From positions 1-50,890 of the forward strand of contig CAYUCW010000011.1 of assembly GCA_964443435.1 (NCBI GenBank): a DNA stretch of 50,890 nt, in the 5' to 3' direction. Below are positions 36,509 to 45,593 of the stretch, piece after piece. The stretch's first letter is position 1, and each line of letters opens with the position of its first letter. Position numbers and translations under genes: made by a program. The notes under the pieces are model-generated. The model did no database searches, had not been told where the DNA came from, and worked only from the letters and a program-made list of their open reading frames with translations. Source of the DNA: Pseudaquidulcibacter sp964443435 (GTDB taxonomy: Bacteria; Pseudomonadota; Alphaproteobacteria; Caulobacterales; Aquidulcibacteraceae).

Positions 36509-37915
36509 TTAATGTGAGTGCTGCAATCCTGCAAGTGCTGCAACAATAGTATTCATATGTGAACCATTTGAACCTTTTATCATTACTACATCTTCGGATC
36601 TGATGTTTTCGACGACTATTGGCGCTAATTCTTTTGAAGTTTCAGCATAGCCGCCTTTTAATTCAATAGGTAGTATATCCCATAAATGTTTCATGCGTGT
36701 TCCAGATAGAAACACTATATCAATTTTAGATTCTATAATTGCTTCGATTAAACCTGCGTGATAGGCATTTTCATTATCTCCAAGCTCTAACATATCACCT
36801 AAAACCGCAATTTTGCGCTTCCCATCGCGAAGTGGCATTGCAAGCAATGCACCCGCAACCGAAGTAGGATTTGCATTATAAGCTTCATCAACAAGTGTGA
36901 AACTTCCGCCATTAAATAAATTGACTATCTTAGAAGAGCCGCGCCCTTCAATTGCACCAAAGTTTGATATCACGCTTGCCGCCGCCAAAGCTTCGCCACC
37001 TGCAAGTGCAGTTATTGTTAAGGCACAAAGACTATTATTTAACCAATGTTCCCCAGGTTCACGAATAACCCATTCAGTTATTTCGCCCATTATATCGGCT
37101 TTGATAATTCTTTCTTGACCTCTAATTTCAATATTTAAAATCGAAGCATCAGCTTTTTCTTTGACACCAAAACTAATAATATTTACGCCATCAATATCTG
37201 ATGCGCGGTCATATAATCTTTGGTAATGTTTATTATCTTTTGGTATAAGGATGAAACCATTTTTCTCGACGCCATTGAAAATTTCGGCTTTGGCATCGGC
37301 AATGCCGCTTTCGCTTCCGAAATGCTCTATATGTACAGGTGCAACCGTCGTAATTGCGGCAATATGAGGCCTTACTTGAGGTGAAAGTCTTGAAATTTCA
37401 CCTGCATGGTTCATACCGATTTCAAACACACCAAACCTTGCGTCTTGCGGCATTCTTGAAAGTGTAAGCGGCACACCCCAATGATTATTATAAGATTTTA
37501 TAGATTTATGAGTTTTGCCAGATGCCGATAAAGCACTTGCTGTAAGTTCCTTTACGGTGGTTTTACCTACCGAACCAGTAATTGCAATTCTTTTAGCAAT
37601 TAATGCACGCTTTCTTGCCGCCTGCCCCAATTTTTCCATAGCAAACATTGTGTCGGGAACTAAAATCGCAGGCTCTTTAGTACCTATCTTTGAAAGACTT
37701 GAAACTAAACCTGCGGCGGCGCCTTGTTTAATTGCGCCATTTACAAATTCATGGCCATCACGAACATCACTTAAAGCAATAAATAAGTCATTAGTTTCAA
37801 TAGATCTTGAATCAATACTTATGCCCGAAACAATTGCATTTTCATCTATATTGACAAGTGTTCCGCCAACCGCTTTCGCAATTTCGCCAATGGTCCATAG
37901 ATTTTGATTAGACAA
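36509..37915 (-). CDS. murF: UDP-MurNAc-tripeptide--D-Ala-D-Ala ligase
   Basis: Adds D-Ala-D-Ala to complete the pentapeptide. It has 468 residues if translation starts at TTG 37915, which is preceded by GGAGG at 5 bases and overlaps the murE stop by 8 bases. The open frame extends a further 46 codons into murE, but that part is lysine/leucine-rich and unlike MurF. Domain marks are GISIDSRSIETNDLFIAL, ATP loop ITGSVGKTTVKEL near residue 113, EIGMNHAGEI near residue 162 and DEAYNANPTSVAGAL near residue 335. Confidence 0.95.
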   Translation of the reverse strand: MSNQNLWTIGEIAKAVGGTLVNIDENAIVSGISIDSRSIETNDLFIALSDVRDGHEFVNGAIKQGAAAGLVSSLSKIGTKEPAILVPDTMFAMEKLGQAARKRALIAKRIAITGSVGKTTVKELTASALSASGKTHKSIKSYNNHWGVPLTLSRMPQDARFGVFEIGMNHAGEISRLSPQVRPHIAAITTVAPVHIEHFGSESGIADAKAEIFNGVEKNGFILIPKDNKHYQRLYDRASDIDGVNIISFGVKEKADASILNIEIRGQERIIKADIMGEITEWVIREPGEHWLNNSLCALTITALAGGEALAAASVISNFGAIEGRGSSKIVNLFNGGSFTLVDEAYNANPTSVAGALLAMPLRDGKRKIAVLGDMLELGDNENAYHAGLIEAIIESKIDIVFLSGTRMKHLWDILPIELKGGYAETSKELAPIVVENIRSEDVVMIKGSNGSHMNTIVAALAGLQHSH

Positions 37916-39386
37916 TTGAACCTCCGTTTGCAGTAATATATTCAATTGCAACCTCTTGATCAGAGAAATCAAGAATTTTATCGCCAATAATTTGTCCAGT
38001 TTCATGGCCTTTGCCAGCAATAATAACTGCATCACCTGCTTTGGCAATTTCAAGTGCGTGGATTATCGCCTGTTTTCTATCGCCAATATTTATGGCATTA
38101 GGCACCGCGGTAATAATCTCAGCGCGGATTGTATCAGGTTCTTCATTTCTAGGATTATCATCGGTTACAATTGTAATATCGGCATATTTTGCACCAATTG
38201 CGCCCATTAATGGCCGTTTGGTTTTATCACGATTACCGCCACAGCCAAAAACAAGAATAATTTTTCCAGGGGCGTGCGGTCTTACAGCTCTTAGTAAAAC
38301 ATCAAGACCATCAGGCGTATGCGCATAATCTACAAAAACATGCGCATTAGATTTAGTCTCGCCAATGTGCTCCATGCGGCCTTTAACTGGCTTTAATCCA
38401 GACATAGCTTTGAAAACTTCATCGGGATTATCACCAAGTGATAGCGCAAGTCCCGCCGCCATAGTTGCATTTAACGCTTGGAATTCACCTATAAGCGGAA
38501 TTTCAACAATATAGGTCTTATTATTAAAGCGATAATCAATACGTTGAGAAGAAGGCTTTGGCCATAATTCCTGAATTTTTAAATAAGTACCGCGCCAGCC
38601 AACAAGTTTTAAATCATGTCCTAAATTTGTTACATTTTCTTCATAATAATTTGCATAATCGGCATCGGCATTAATAATAGCAGGTGCACCTTTTGGTAAA
38701 AGCTCTGAAAATAATTTAAGTTTTGCAGCCGCATATTCTTCCATTGTTTTATGATAATCAAGGTGATCTTGAGTAAGATTGGCAAAACCAGCGGCCTTAA
38801 GCTTTACGCCATGCATTCTTTTTTGCATTAAAGCATGTGAAGAGCTTTCCATTGCTAAATGAGTAATATTTTTGTTTGCAAGATTTTCTAGATTTGCATG
38901 AAGTGCAATCGCGTCAGGTGTAGTAAACCCTAAACTTACTGTGCCTTCATTTGTAATTGCGCCCAATGTCCCAAGACTTGCGGCATTTTTACCATTTGCT
39001 GCCCAAATTTGGCGCAAGAAATCAACAGTTGAACTTTTCCCATTAGTGCCAGTTATAGCAACAATAGTTTCAGGTTGTTTTGGGTTAAAAATTGATGCCG
39101 CTTTATACAAAGCTTCATTGGCGTCTTTAACAATTATAACAGGAACATTAAGACCTTTGATTGCTTCTTCGGCAACCACAGCAACCGCGCCATTTTGAGC
39201 GGCAGAGTCTGCAAAATCAGAACCTTTTTGAGTAAAACCATTTAAAGCAAAAAATAAATCGCCTTGCTTTACTTTACGACTATCTATTGCAAGCCCTGAA
39301 ATAGTAACATCATCAATAATTTCAGAATTAACCAATTCACTTAGTTTAAATTTTTTAGAAATAGAATTTTGATGATTTTGACTCAT
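37908..39386 (-). CDS. murE: UDP-MurNAc-L-Ala-D-Glu--meso-diaminopimelate ligase
   Basis: Adds the third residue of the stem peptide. It has 492 residues. GLAIDSRKVKQGDLFFAL marks the N-terminal domain, ITGTNGKSSTVDFL the ATP loop near residue 115, TTPDA and SSHAL the substrate domain, and DDNPRNEEP near residue 405 is the DNPR motif that reads meso-DAP in this family, so the peptidoglycan should be DAP type. It follows ftsI by 15 bases. Its final codons carry the Shine-Dalgarno sequence of murF. Confidence 0.96.
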   Translation of the reverse strand: MSQNHQNSISKKFKLSELVNSEIIDDVTISGLAIDSRKVKQGDLFFALNGFTQKGSDFADSAAQNGAVAVVAEEAIKGLNVPVIIVKDANEALYKAASIFNPKQPETIVAITGTNGKSSTVDFLRQIWAANGKNAASLGTLGAITNEGTVSLGFTTPDAIALHANLENLANKNITHLAMESSSHALMQKRMHGVKLKAAGFANLTQDHLDYHKTMEEYAAAKLKLFSELLPKGAPAIINADADYANYYEENVTNLGHDLKLVGWRGTYLKIQELWPKPSSQRIDYRFNNKTYIVEIPLIGEFQALNATMAAGLALSLGDNPDEVFKAMSGLKPVKGRMEHIGETKSNAHVFVDYAHTPDGLDVLLRAVRPHAPGKIILVFGCGGNRDKTKRPLMGAIGAKYADITIVTDDNPRNEEPDTIRAEIITAVPNAINIGDRKQAIIHALEIAKAGDAVIIAGKGHETGQIIGDKILDFSDQEVAIEYITANGGSIV

Positions 39387-39401
39387 ATTAATCTCTTAAG
39401 T

Positions 39402-41183
39402 TTATCTTGCCCCTATCGCAATATTATTCTGTGGTTTATTTGCAAGAATTTTTGACTGTGGATTATCATTTATTAGTGTTTTTACTGCAACTTGCTTAGT
39501 AGGCTCCATATTTAGCATTGGTCCAATGCGTGTAATGATTTTAGAAACCGAAGGGGCACATACAAGGCCCGCTGTTGCCGCACCGCCATTTATTCCATTT
39601 GGTTCATCAAGTAAGAATACAAAACTATATCTTGGATTTGATGCAGGGAAAACACCTGCGAAACTTGAAACCCTACGATTTGCATCATAACCCTTTTTTG
39701 TGGCTTTTTCAGCGGTACCAGTTTTGCCCGCTACATCATAAAATTCTGTATCGGCATTTGCGCCAGTACCAGAGGTAACAACATCCCTTAACAGGCTAGT
39801 AATTTGTTTTGAAGCTTCGGACGATATTACTCTTCTACCTGAAACTTGCGCATTTTCTTCACGTGCTAAGAAAGTTGGTTTTAAATAAATACCGCCATTT
39901 GTAACTGCTGTATATGCCGCAAGTTCTGCTAGTGGTGAAACCGCAATACCATGACCATAAGAAGCGGTTATAGATTGTATAACGCCCCATTTTTTAGGCA
40001 GGATTGGATGTGCCGCGCCGTATAATTCACCGCCTACTTTTCCAGTTAATCCAAGTTCTTCATAAAAGCTTTTAATTCTTTGCGCACCAATTTCTCTGGC
40101 AATTAAAGCAGTACCAATATTCGAAGAATGCTCTAAAACTTCTCTTGAACTAAGAATTTTATTTGCGCCATGATAATCAGAAATTGACCAATCACCAATT
40201 TTAATAGGCCTAGAAGCATCAAATTGTGATTCTGGCGTTATATTTCCATCATTTAAAGCAACCGCAAAAGTAAAAGCTTTAAAGGTTGAACCCATCTCAT
40301 AAACCGAAGAAATTAAACGATTTTCTCTTGCATAGGGTGAATTTGCACCATAACGATTTGGATCCATACTCGGCCATGATGCTGCCGCTATCATTTCACC
40401 AGTTCTAACGTCCATAATTGCAGCAACACCATTTTTAGCACGATATTTAACCGCGGCTTCGGCAAGCTCTTTCTCAACTATATATTGAACCCTAGTATCA
40501 ATAGAAATATTAACAGCACTATCTTTATTTCCTGTGGTTAAGAAATCTTGCAATGCTTTTTCAAGACCAGTTAAGCCATTGCCATCATGATTAACACCGC
40601 CAAGAATATGCCCTGCAAGGCTTCCCATAGGATACACACGGCGCATATCATCTTCAAATTCAAGACCTGGCTGCGCCAAATCCCAAACTTTTTTCTTTTG
40701 TTGCGGTGTAAGCCTTCTTTTAATCCATACAAAGCGTTTTTCTGAAGATAGCTTTTTTACAAGTTCAGCTTCATTTAAATCTGGAAACACTGTTACCAAA
40801 GCAGCGGCAGTTTCTTTTGCATCCCAAATCTTAGCAGGATCTGCATAAAGCGAAAATGCAGGCAATGATGTTGCAATTAAAACGCCATTTCTATCAAGAA
40901 TATCAGCGCGATTAAATGTATTTTGTGCGTCCGCTCTTGCTTCGGTACGTGCTACATCAACTGGCCTAAAAAGGGCAATTTGCGCCGCTCTTAAACCAAG
41001 TAATGAAAAACCTAGCGCAAAAATTATTCTTAAATATTTGCTTCTATAACTTGGGCCACTTGTGGCTTTATCTTGTATTCTCAACCTAAGCTTTTCTTCG
41101 CGTGAATCTAGATAATCCTGAAACCCATTATTTAATTTGGTAAAACTATCTTTTAAAATATTTATACTTGGACGCTTATTCAT
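39402..41183 (-). CDS. ftsI: Division-specific transpeptidase FtsI (PBP3)
   Basis: Cross-links septal peptidoglycan together with FtsW. It has 593 residues. One transmembrane helix lies at about residues 49-68 (YLRIIFALGFSLLGLRAAQIAL), and a dimerisation/pedestal domain at about 80-240. The transpeptidase domain carries the active serine in EMGSTFKAF near residue 296, the SxN motif as HSSNIGTALI near residue 350 and KTGTAEKATKKG near residue 490. The N-terminal tail of about 45 residues is basic and cytoplasmic. The start overlaps ftsL by 8 bases. Confidence 0.96.
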   Translation of the reverse strand: MNKRPSINILKDSFTKLNNGFQDYLDSREEKLRLRIQDKATSGPSYRSKYLRIIFALGFSLLGLRAAQIALFRPVDVARTEARADAQNTFNRADILDRNGVLIATSLPAFSLYADPAKIWDAKETAAALVTVFPDLNEAELVKKLSSEKRFVWIKRRLTPQQKKKVWDLAQPGLEFEDDMRRVYPMGSLAGHILGGVNHDGNGLTGLEKALQDFLTTGNKDSAVNISIDTRVQYIVEKELAEAAVKYRAKNGVAAIMDVRTGEMIAAASWPSMDPNRYGANSPYARENRLISSVYEMGSTFKAFTFAVALNDGNITPESQFDASRPIKIGDWSISDYHGANKILSSREVLEHSSNIGTALIAREIGAQRIKSFYEELGLTGKVGGELYGAAHPILPKKWGVIQSITASYGHGIAVSPLAELAAYTAVTNGGIYLKPTFLAREENAQVSGRRVISSEASKQITSLLRDVVTSGTGANADTEFYDVAGKTGTAEKATKKGYDANRRVSSFAGVFPASNPRYSFVFLLDEPNGINGGAATAGLVCAPSVSKIITRIGPMLNMEPTKQVAVKTLINDNPQSKILANKPQNNIAIGAR

Positions 41184-41568
41184 TATTTGCGCCCTTTACT
41201 TCGATTTTAATATCTTTTAGATTGTTTTGTTTATCATTAGGCATTTTTTGAGCTTCATTAGCACTTAAAATCTTAGTATGTTCATCTATAATTGGCGCTA
41301 TTTCATTAAGTTCTGAGACTGTTTTTATTGCTACTGGTCTTTGGGGAACCATTCCAAGCTCAACACCTGACTGCTCAACCCTGTCATAACGCTCTAGGTA
41401 TGCAAGTTCTGCTTCTAAAGCATGAACCGCTTTTTCAGCCTTTTCAACTTCAATGCTTAATTCGCGCATATGTTCGAATTTACTATCAGCTTTTGTCTTA
41501 GCCCAATATAATGGGATAATCAAAGCTAAGATACCAAAGCACATTAAAATGTGTTTCTGATTCAACAT
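41176..41568 (-). CDS. ftsL: Cell division protein FtsL-like
   Basis: Small bitopic divisome protein that, with FtsB and FtsQ, activates FtsWI. It has 130 residues from the ATG at 41568, preceded by AGAGG; a TTG three codons earlier lacks proper spacing. One transmembrane helix lies at about residues 6-23 (ILMCFGILALIIPLYWAK), then a coiled coil at about 30-62 rich in Glu, Ala and Leu. The C-terminal tail is long and unconserved. Sequence identity in this family is low, and the position between rsmH and ftsI makes the call. Confidence 0.88.
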   Translation of the reverse strand: MLNQKHILMCFGILALIIPLYWAKTKADSKFEHMRELSIEVEKAEKAVHALEAELAYLERYDRVEQSGVELGMVPQRPVAIKTVSELNEIAPIIDEHTKILSANEAQKMPNDKQNNLKDIKIEVKGANNE

Positions 41569-41648
41569 TAAACCCAAACCTCTGCAAATCGTTTTGCTAT
41601 ATCAAACATATGCAATGATAATTTGTGGTTAATAAATCATAAAATTAC

Positions 41649-42617
41649 TTATTTTTTTTTAAAAATAGCTGCTCTTAATTTGGCGGAGCGCGATCTTGGA
41701 TTTAATTTAAGCTCTGTTTCGCTTGGTAGAACAGGTTTTCGGCTTAAAAGCTCAAAACTTAGGTGCTTTTCTATAGTTTGCGGTATATATCTTGAAGTAG
41801 CAGTTTGCTTTGCTCTTTCATTAAAAAAGTTCTTTACGATTCTATCTTCTAGTGAATGGAATGTAACCACAACTAATCGGCCATTATCATTTAAAATGGA
41901 TTCAGCGGCTTCAAGTGCCCTGATTAATTCACCAAGCTCATCATTCACATAAATTCTTAGTGCTTGAAAAACCCTAGTTGCCGGATTTATCTTTTCCTTA
42001 GTTCTTCCATAAACTCTTTCGCAAAGCCCAGCGAGTTGTAAAGTACTTACAAACGGTGTTTGCGTCCTATCATTGACGATCGCCTTTGCAATGCGCCTTG
42101 AATTTTTTTCTTCGCCATAATCCCAGAAAATCTTAGCAAGCTCCGCCTCCGTTCGTGTCGCAAGAACTTCAGCGGCGGTTTCAATATCGCCATCTTTATC
42201 AATGCCCATACGCATATCAAGTGGGCCATCTTTACCAAAGGAAAAACCACGCGCGGCTTCATCAATTTGAAAAGATGAAACGCCTATATCAAGCACTATA
42301 CCGTCAATATTAGACAGACCAAGATTTCCAAGCTCCGAAAATGGAGTATGAATTAATTTTAGGCGGTTATCATATTCTTTGGCAATTTCATTTCCGCGAT
42401 TTATTGCCGTTATATCTCTATCAAGACCAATTATTTTACAATCTGCGGCTTCAAGAATTGCCCTTGAATAAGAACCGCCACCAAACGTACAATCAATTAT
42501 TGTTTGACCATCTTGCGGGGAAAGTGCCGATAAAACTTCTGGCAACATAACTGGAAAATGGCCGTTTCCAACATGCTTACCAAGGATTTCTTGATTGTCT
42601 TTTAATTGTTTTGTCAA
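41649..42617 (-). CDS. rsmH: 16S rRNA (cytosine1402-N4) methyltransferase
   Basis: Methylates C1402 in the ribosomal P site (MraW). It has 322 residues from TTG 42617; no ATG or GTG exists before the conserved start HFPVMLPEVLSAL. SAM-binding elements are DCTFGGGSYSRAIL near residue 40 and VLDIGVSSFQIDEAARGFSF near residue 110. RVFQALRIYVNDEL and VVVTFHSLEDRIVKNFF are family hallmarks. It opens the cell-wall cluster, 80 bases before ftsL. mraZ, which usually precedes it, is absent: the next gene upstream is an unrelated divergent membrane protein. Confidence 0.95.
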   Translation of the reverse strand: MTKQLKDNQEILGKHVGNGHFPVMLPEVLSALSPQDGQTIIDCTFGGGSYSRAILEAADCKIIGLDRDITAINRGNEIAKEYDNRLKLIHTPFSELGNLGLSNIDGIVLDIGVSSFQIDEAARGFSFGKDGPLDMRMGIDKDGDIETAAEVLATRTEAELAKIFWDYGEEKNSRRIAKAIVNDRTQTPFVSTLQLAGLCERVYGRTKEKINPATRVFQALRIYVNDELGELIRALEAAESILNDNGRLVVVTFHSLEDRIVKNFFNERAKQTATSRYIPQTIEKHLSFELLSRKPVLPSETELKLNPRSRSAKLRAAIFKKK

Positions 42618-42647
42618 AATATGTCTTTATTAAAGTAAAAGAAAACC

Positions 42648-42653
42648 AGTATA
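42648..42653 (-). promoter_or_regulatory. Possible -10 element for the rsmH cluster
   Basis: TATACT on the minus strand lies about 30 bases before the rsmH TTG. A weak -35 (TTGTAT, 15-base spacer) is upstream. This is the only promoter candidate found for the ten-gene cluster. Confidence 0.35.
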
Positions 42654-42755
42654 ACAGTCTTTAATTTAATACAAATAGCTGTTGCAATTTTTTAAATTCT
42701 ATTACAGAGGCTATATTAAACCTAAACAATAAAATTGAAAATTATTAGTAAAAAA

Positions 42756-44054
42756 ATGAGAAATAAGACTTTTATTATAATTTTAGTATCTACGCTTATT
42801 TTATCTATACCAGCTATTTTAAACGGTCATCCTTTCATGTTTAATGATAGCATCGAGTATCTATCAAGCAATCGTGTAATATTTAGATCTCCAATCTATA
42901 CAATTTTTGGAAATTTAGGGATAAATTTTGGTACAACTTGGGCCGTATTAGTTGCACAAACATTTTTAACAAGCATTTGTCTTTATATTTTCGCAAAATA
43001 TTTCATAAGAGAATATTCAAGTTCAAAATTTTTAGTAATTATTGGACTTTTAACCGCCTTTTCAAGCCTGCCTAATTTTACAGGCTTTATTATGGCCGAT
43101 ATTTTTACGCCATTAAGCTTTATAATAGTTTATATATTTGCATTTAAGGCAAAAGAATTAACCCGACTAGAAGCTTTATTTTTAATGGCGCTTGGAATTT
43201 TTTGTTTTACCGCACATGTCGCTAATATTATTATAAATATTGGATTTATTCTATTTCTTGGAATTGCAAAATATTTCAGCAAAAACATTAGTATTAGAAC
43301 GCCAGTTTTACTTACTTCATTTTCCGCTTTGTTACTTGTTTTAATTAATGGGACATATTTTAATTCATATTCAATTTCACCTTCTGGTAGTGTGTTTATG
43401 ATGGCAAATTTAAGCCAAGATGGCCTTGTCCAAAAATACCTTAAAAATAATTGTTCAGAAAAAAAATATGAATTTTGCAATTACATAGAAAATATACCTT
43501 TAAGTTCAGATGCATTTCTTTGGACTGCCGATAGTGCATTGTATAAAATGAAAGGCTTCGCGGGCGCACATCCTGAAGCAAAAATAATTGTCAAAGAAAC
43601 AATTAAAACTTATCCAATTGAATTTGGACTAATGGCATATAATAGATTTAGTGCCGCTCTTAAAACCAATACTCCTTATATGGAGATTAAAAGATGGACA
43701 GTGTTTCCTGAAGTCCGCGAAAGATATAAAAATAGATTTGGAGAAAAAGCGCACGCAAATCTAATGAATAGCCTTCAAATGCGCGATAAAATGCCAATAG
43801 AAGCATTTAAAATATTAAATAATATTGTTATGACTTTAAGCCTTGGACTAATATTTATATATTTATTGTATTATACTTATAAATTTAATCCAAAGGCACT
43901 TGTTTTAGTCGGAAGCTTTGTTGTCTTTACTTTAATAAACACATTTATCTGTAGCGTAACCTCTGGCGTGTTCGACCGCTATCAAGCAAGGGTCACTTGG
44001 CTTTTGGTGCTTGCCGCAATCATGGTTGTAAACAATAAAAAAGAGCTAGCGTAA
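42756..44054 (+). CDS. Unknown polytopic membrane protein, 432 aa
   Basis: About nine to ten hydrophobic helices: one at the N-terminus (FIIILVSTLILSIPAIL), a group between about residues 50 and 200, and three near the C-terminus. A soluble loop of about 140 residues (about 210-350) lies before the last helices. FMFNDSIEYLSSNRVIF directly after helix 1 recalls the first extracytoplasmic loop of GT-C glycosyltransferases, where an acidic residue is catalytic, but I cannot confirm this. The ATG at 42756 is preferred over a TTG at 42735. It diverges from rsmH, and its last 9 bases overlap the convergent hydrolase gene. Confidence 0.75.
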   Translation: MRNKTFIIILVSTLILSIPAILNGHPFMFNDSIEYLSSNRVIFRSPIYTIFGNLGINFGTTWAVLVAQTFLTSICLYIFAKYFIREYSSSKFLVIIGLLTAFSSLPNFTGFIMADIFTPLSFIIVYIFAFKAKELTRLEALFLMALGIFCFTAHVANIIINIGFILFLGIAKYFSKNISIRTPVLLTSFSALLLVLINGTYFNSYSISPSGSVFMMANLSQDGLVQKYLKNNCSEKKYEFCNYIENIPLSSDAFLWTADSALYKMKGFAGAHPEAKIIVKETIKTYPIEFGLMAYNRFSAALKTNTPYMEIKRWTVFPEVRERYKNRFGEKAHANLMNSLQMRDKMPIEAFKILNNIVMTLSLGLIFIYLLYYTYKFNPKALVLVGSFVVFTLINTFICSVTSGVFDRYQARVTWLLVLAAIMVVNNKKELA

Positions 44055-44930
44055 TTCTTTTTCAAAAAGCGCCAAAGTTCTTTGCCAAGCAAGATTTGCC
44101 GCCGCTTCATTATATCTTGGTGTGGTATTATTATTAAAGCCATGCTCTGTGCCATCATATGTAAAGGCCTGAAAATCAATATTATTTTCTTTAAGTGCTT
44201 TCTCATAATCAGGCCACATATCATTGATTCTTTTATCATTTGACGCCATTTGCACGAGGATTTTTGCTTTAATATTCTTGACCTCGTCAAGTGGTGCAGG
44301 TGCGCCATAAAAAGGTACTGCTGCCTTTATTTCGGGTAGTTTAACCGCAAGATAATTTGCCATACCGCCACCATAGCAAAAACCAACTACGCCAATTTTG
44401 CCATTTGATTTTGCAAGACCAATAGAGAATTTGGCCGCATCAATAAAATCCAGCTTGATTTTATTTTGATCAAGCTTAGGAAATAATGCCCTTGCGTCAT
44501 CTTCATTACCAGGATAGCCGCCGAGCGATGAAAGTGCATCAGGGGCAATGGCAATAAAGCCTGCAATTGCAATTCTTCTTGTAATATCTTCAATATGCGG
44601 ATTAAGGCCGCGATTTTCATGAACGACTAAAACAACAGGAAGCTTATGAAATAAATCAATATTTTTTGGTCGCGCATGATAGGCTTTGATAACGCCATAT
44701 CCTTTGGTTTGAATTTCAATTGTTTCAGTCTTCAAACGTTCATCATTAGGTGAAACAACTTGCGCCGCCGCAAAATCCGGCAAAAGTGAAGTAAGAAAAC
44801 TTGTAGCGGCAGTAGCGGAAATCGCGTATTTACCCGCCCCTTCGATAAATCCGCGCCTATCAATGTCACCATGAACAAATTTATCAAATAAATCAAAAAT
44901 TTCTCTTGGATATTCGTTTGCTTGTTTCAT
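44046..44930 (-). CDS. Dienelactone-hydrolase-family protein with Tat-type signal
   Basis: Alpha/beta hydrolase of 294 residues. Residues 25-55 hold DRRGFIEGAGKYAISATAAT and then a hydrophobic stretch ending FAAAQ, a twin-arginine-type export signal. The nucleophilic cysteine is in VVGFCYGGGMANYL near residue 171, an Asp candidate is in NDKRIND near residue 231 and the His in GTEHGFNN near residue 262, a complete Cys-Asp-His triad of the family. AGGAG precedes the ATG. It lies 48 bases after msrA and is probably the last gene of the dipZ-msrB-msrA operon. The substrate is unknown. Confidence 0.88.
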   Translation of the reverse strand: MKQANEYPREIFDLFDKFVHGDIDRRGFIEGAGKYAISATAATSFLTSLLPDFAAAQVVSPNDERLKTETIEIQTKGYGVIKAYHARPKNIDLFHKLPVVLVVHENRGLNPHIEDITRRIAIAGFIAIAPDALSSLGGYPGNEDDARALFPKLDQNKIKLDFIDAAKFSIGLAKSNGKIGVVGFCYGGGMANYLAVKLPEIKAAVPFYGAPAPLDEVKNIKAKILVQMASNDKRINDMWPDYEKALKENNIDFQAFTYDGTEHGFNNNTTPRYNEAAANLAWQRTLALFEKELR

Positions 44931-44978
44931 TTGGCGCTCCTATTATTTTATAGCATGTTTTTATATACGTGCCAGCAA

Positions 44979-45593
44979 TTATTTGGTTTCACCCCAAAGT
45001 TTCTTAATCGCGGCATTTCTTCCGCATCTATAAACATAATCATTATATTCATAGGGATGTGTGCGCCAATAATGCTGATGATAAGTTCCCGCCGGAGTAA
45101 ATGGAATTTCCAAGCTTGAAGATTTTATAATCATTGTGACTATTGGCTTGTTTAAAAGGTTTTTTGTATTGGCTTTTGCAAAAACTGCGGTTTTATATTG
45201 TTCATCATTAAAGGTGAAAATTGCGGTCCTATAAGAAGGCGCAAAATCACAAATAACACCGCGTGTATCGGTTGGGTCTGTATTTTTAAAAAATACATTT
45301 ACAAGCTTTTCATAAGAAATTTTGCTTGGGTCATAATAAACTTCGACCGCTTCTAAATGATTGGCTTCACCGCTCGTTACACTATCATAATTAGGGTTTG
45401 GCGTTGTACCGCCATAAAAACCAACACTAGTTTTTACAACGCCATCGGTTGTATCAAAGGCTTTTTGAACCGACCAGAAACAACCACCTGCGAAAACCGC
45501 AACTTGTTTATTTTTTAAATCAATGGCTTCGGCTTTATTATTAGAACAAGCCATCATTATTAAAAGACCAAGTGTAAGTATAATTTTTTTCAT
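44979..45593 (-). CDS. msrA: Peptide methionine-(S)-S-oxide reductase, lipoprotein form
   Basis: Reduces S-methionine sulfoxide in proteins. It has 204 residues. The N-terminus MKKIILTLGLLIMMACSN ends in a lipobox (MMAC), so it should be anchored outside the cytoplasmic membrane. The catalytic cysteine is in VFAGGCFWSVQKAF near residue 38. GFYGGTTPNPNYDSVTSG, HLEAVEVYYDP and the FFKNTDPTDTRG segment are standard MsrA. A possible recycling cysteine is near the C-terminus (YRCGRN). It starts immediately after msrB with no spacer. Confidence 0.95.
   Translation of the reverse strand: MKKIILTLGLLIMMACSNNKAEAIDLKNKQVAVFAGGCFWSVQKAFDTTDGVVKTSVGFYGGTTPNPNYDSVTSGEANHLEAVEVYYDPSKISYEKLVNVFFKNTDPTDTRGVICDFAPSYRTAIFTFNDEQYKTAVFAKANTKNLLNKPIVTMIIKSSSLEIPFTPAGTYHQHYWRTHPYEYNDYVYRCGRNAAIKKLWGETK

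Noticed and set aside
37916..38053. Longer MurF beginning inside murE
   Set aside because: The extra 46 residues are low-complexity Lys/Leu and lie out of frame over the conserved murE end. The TTG at 37915 has a perfect Shine-Dalgarno sequence.
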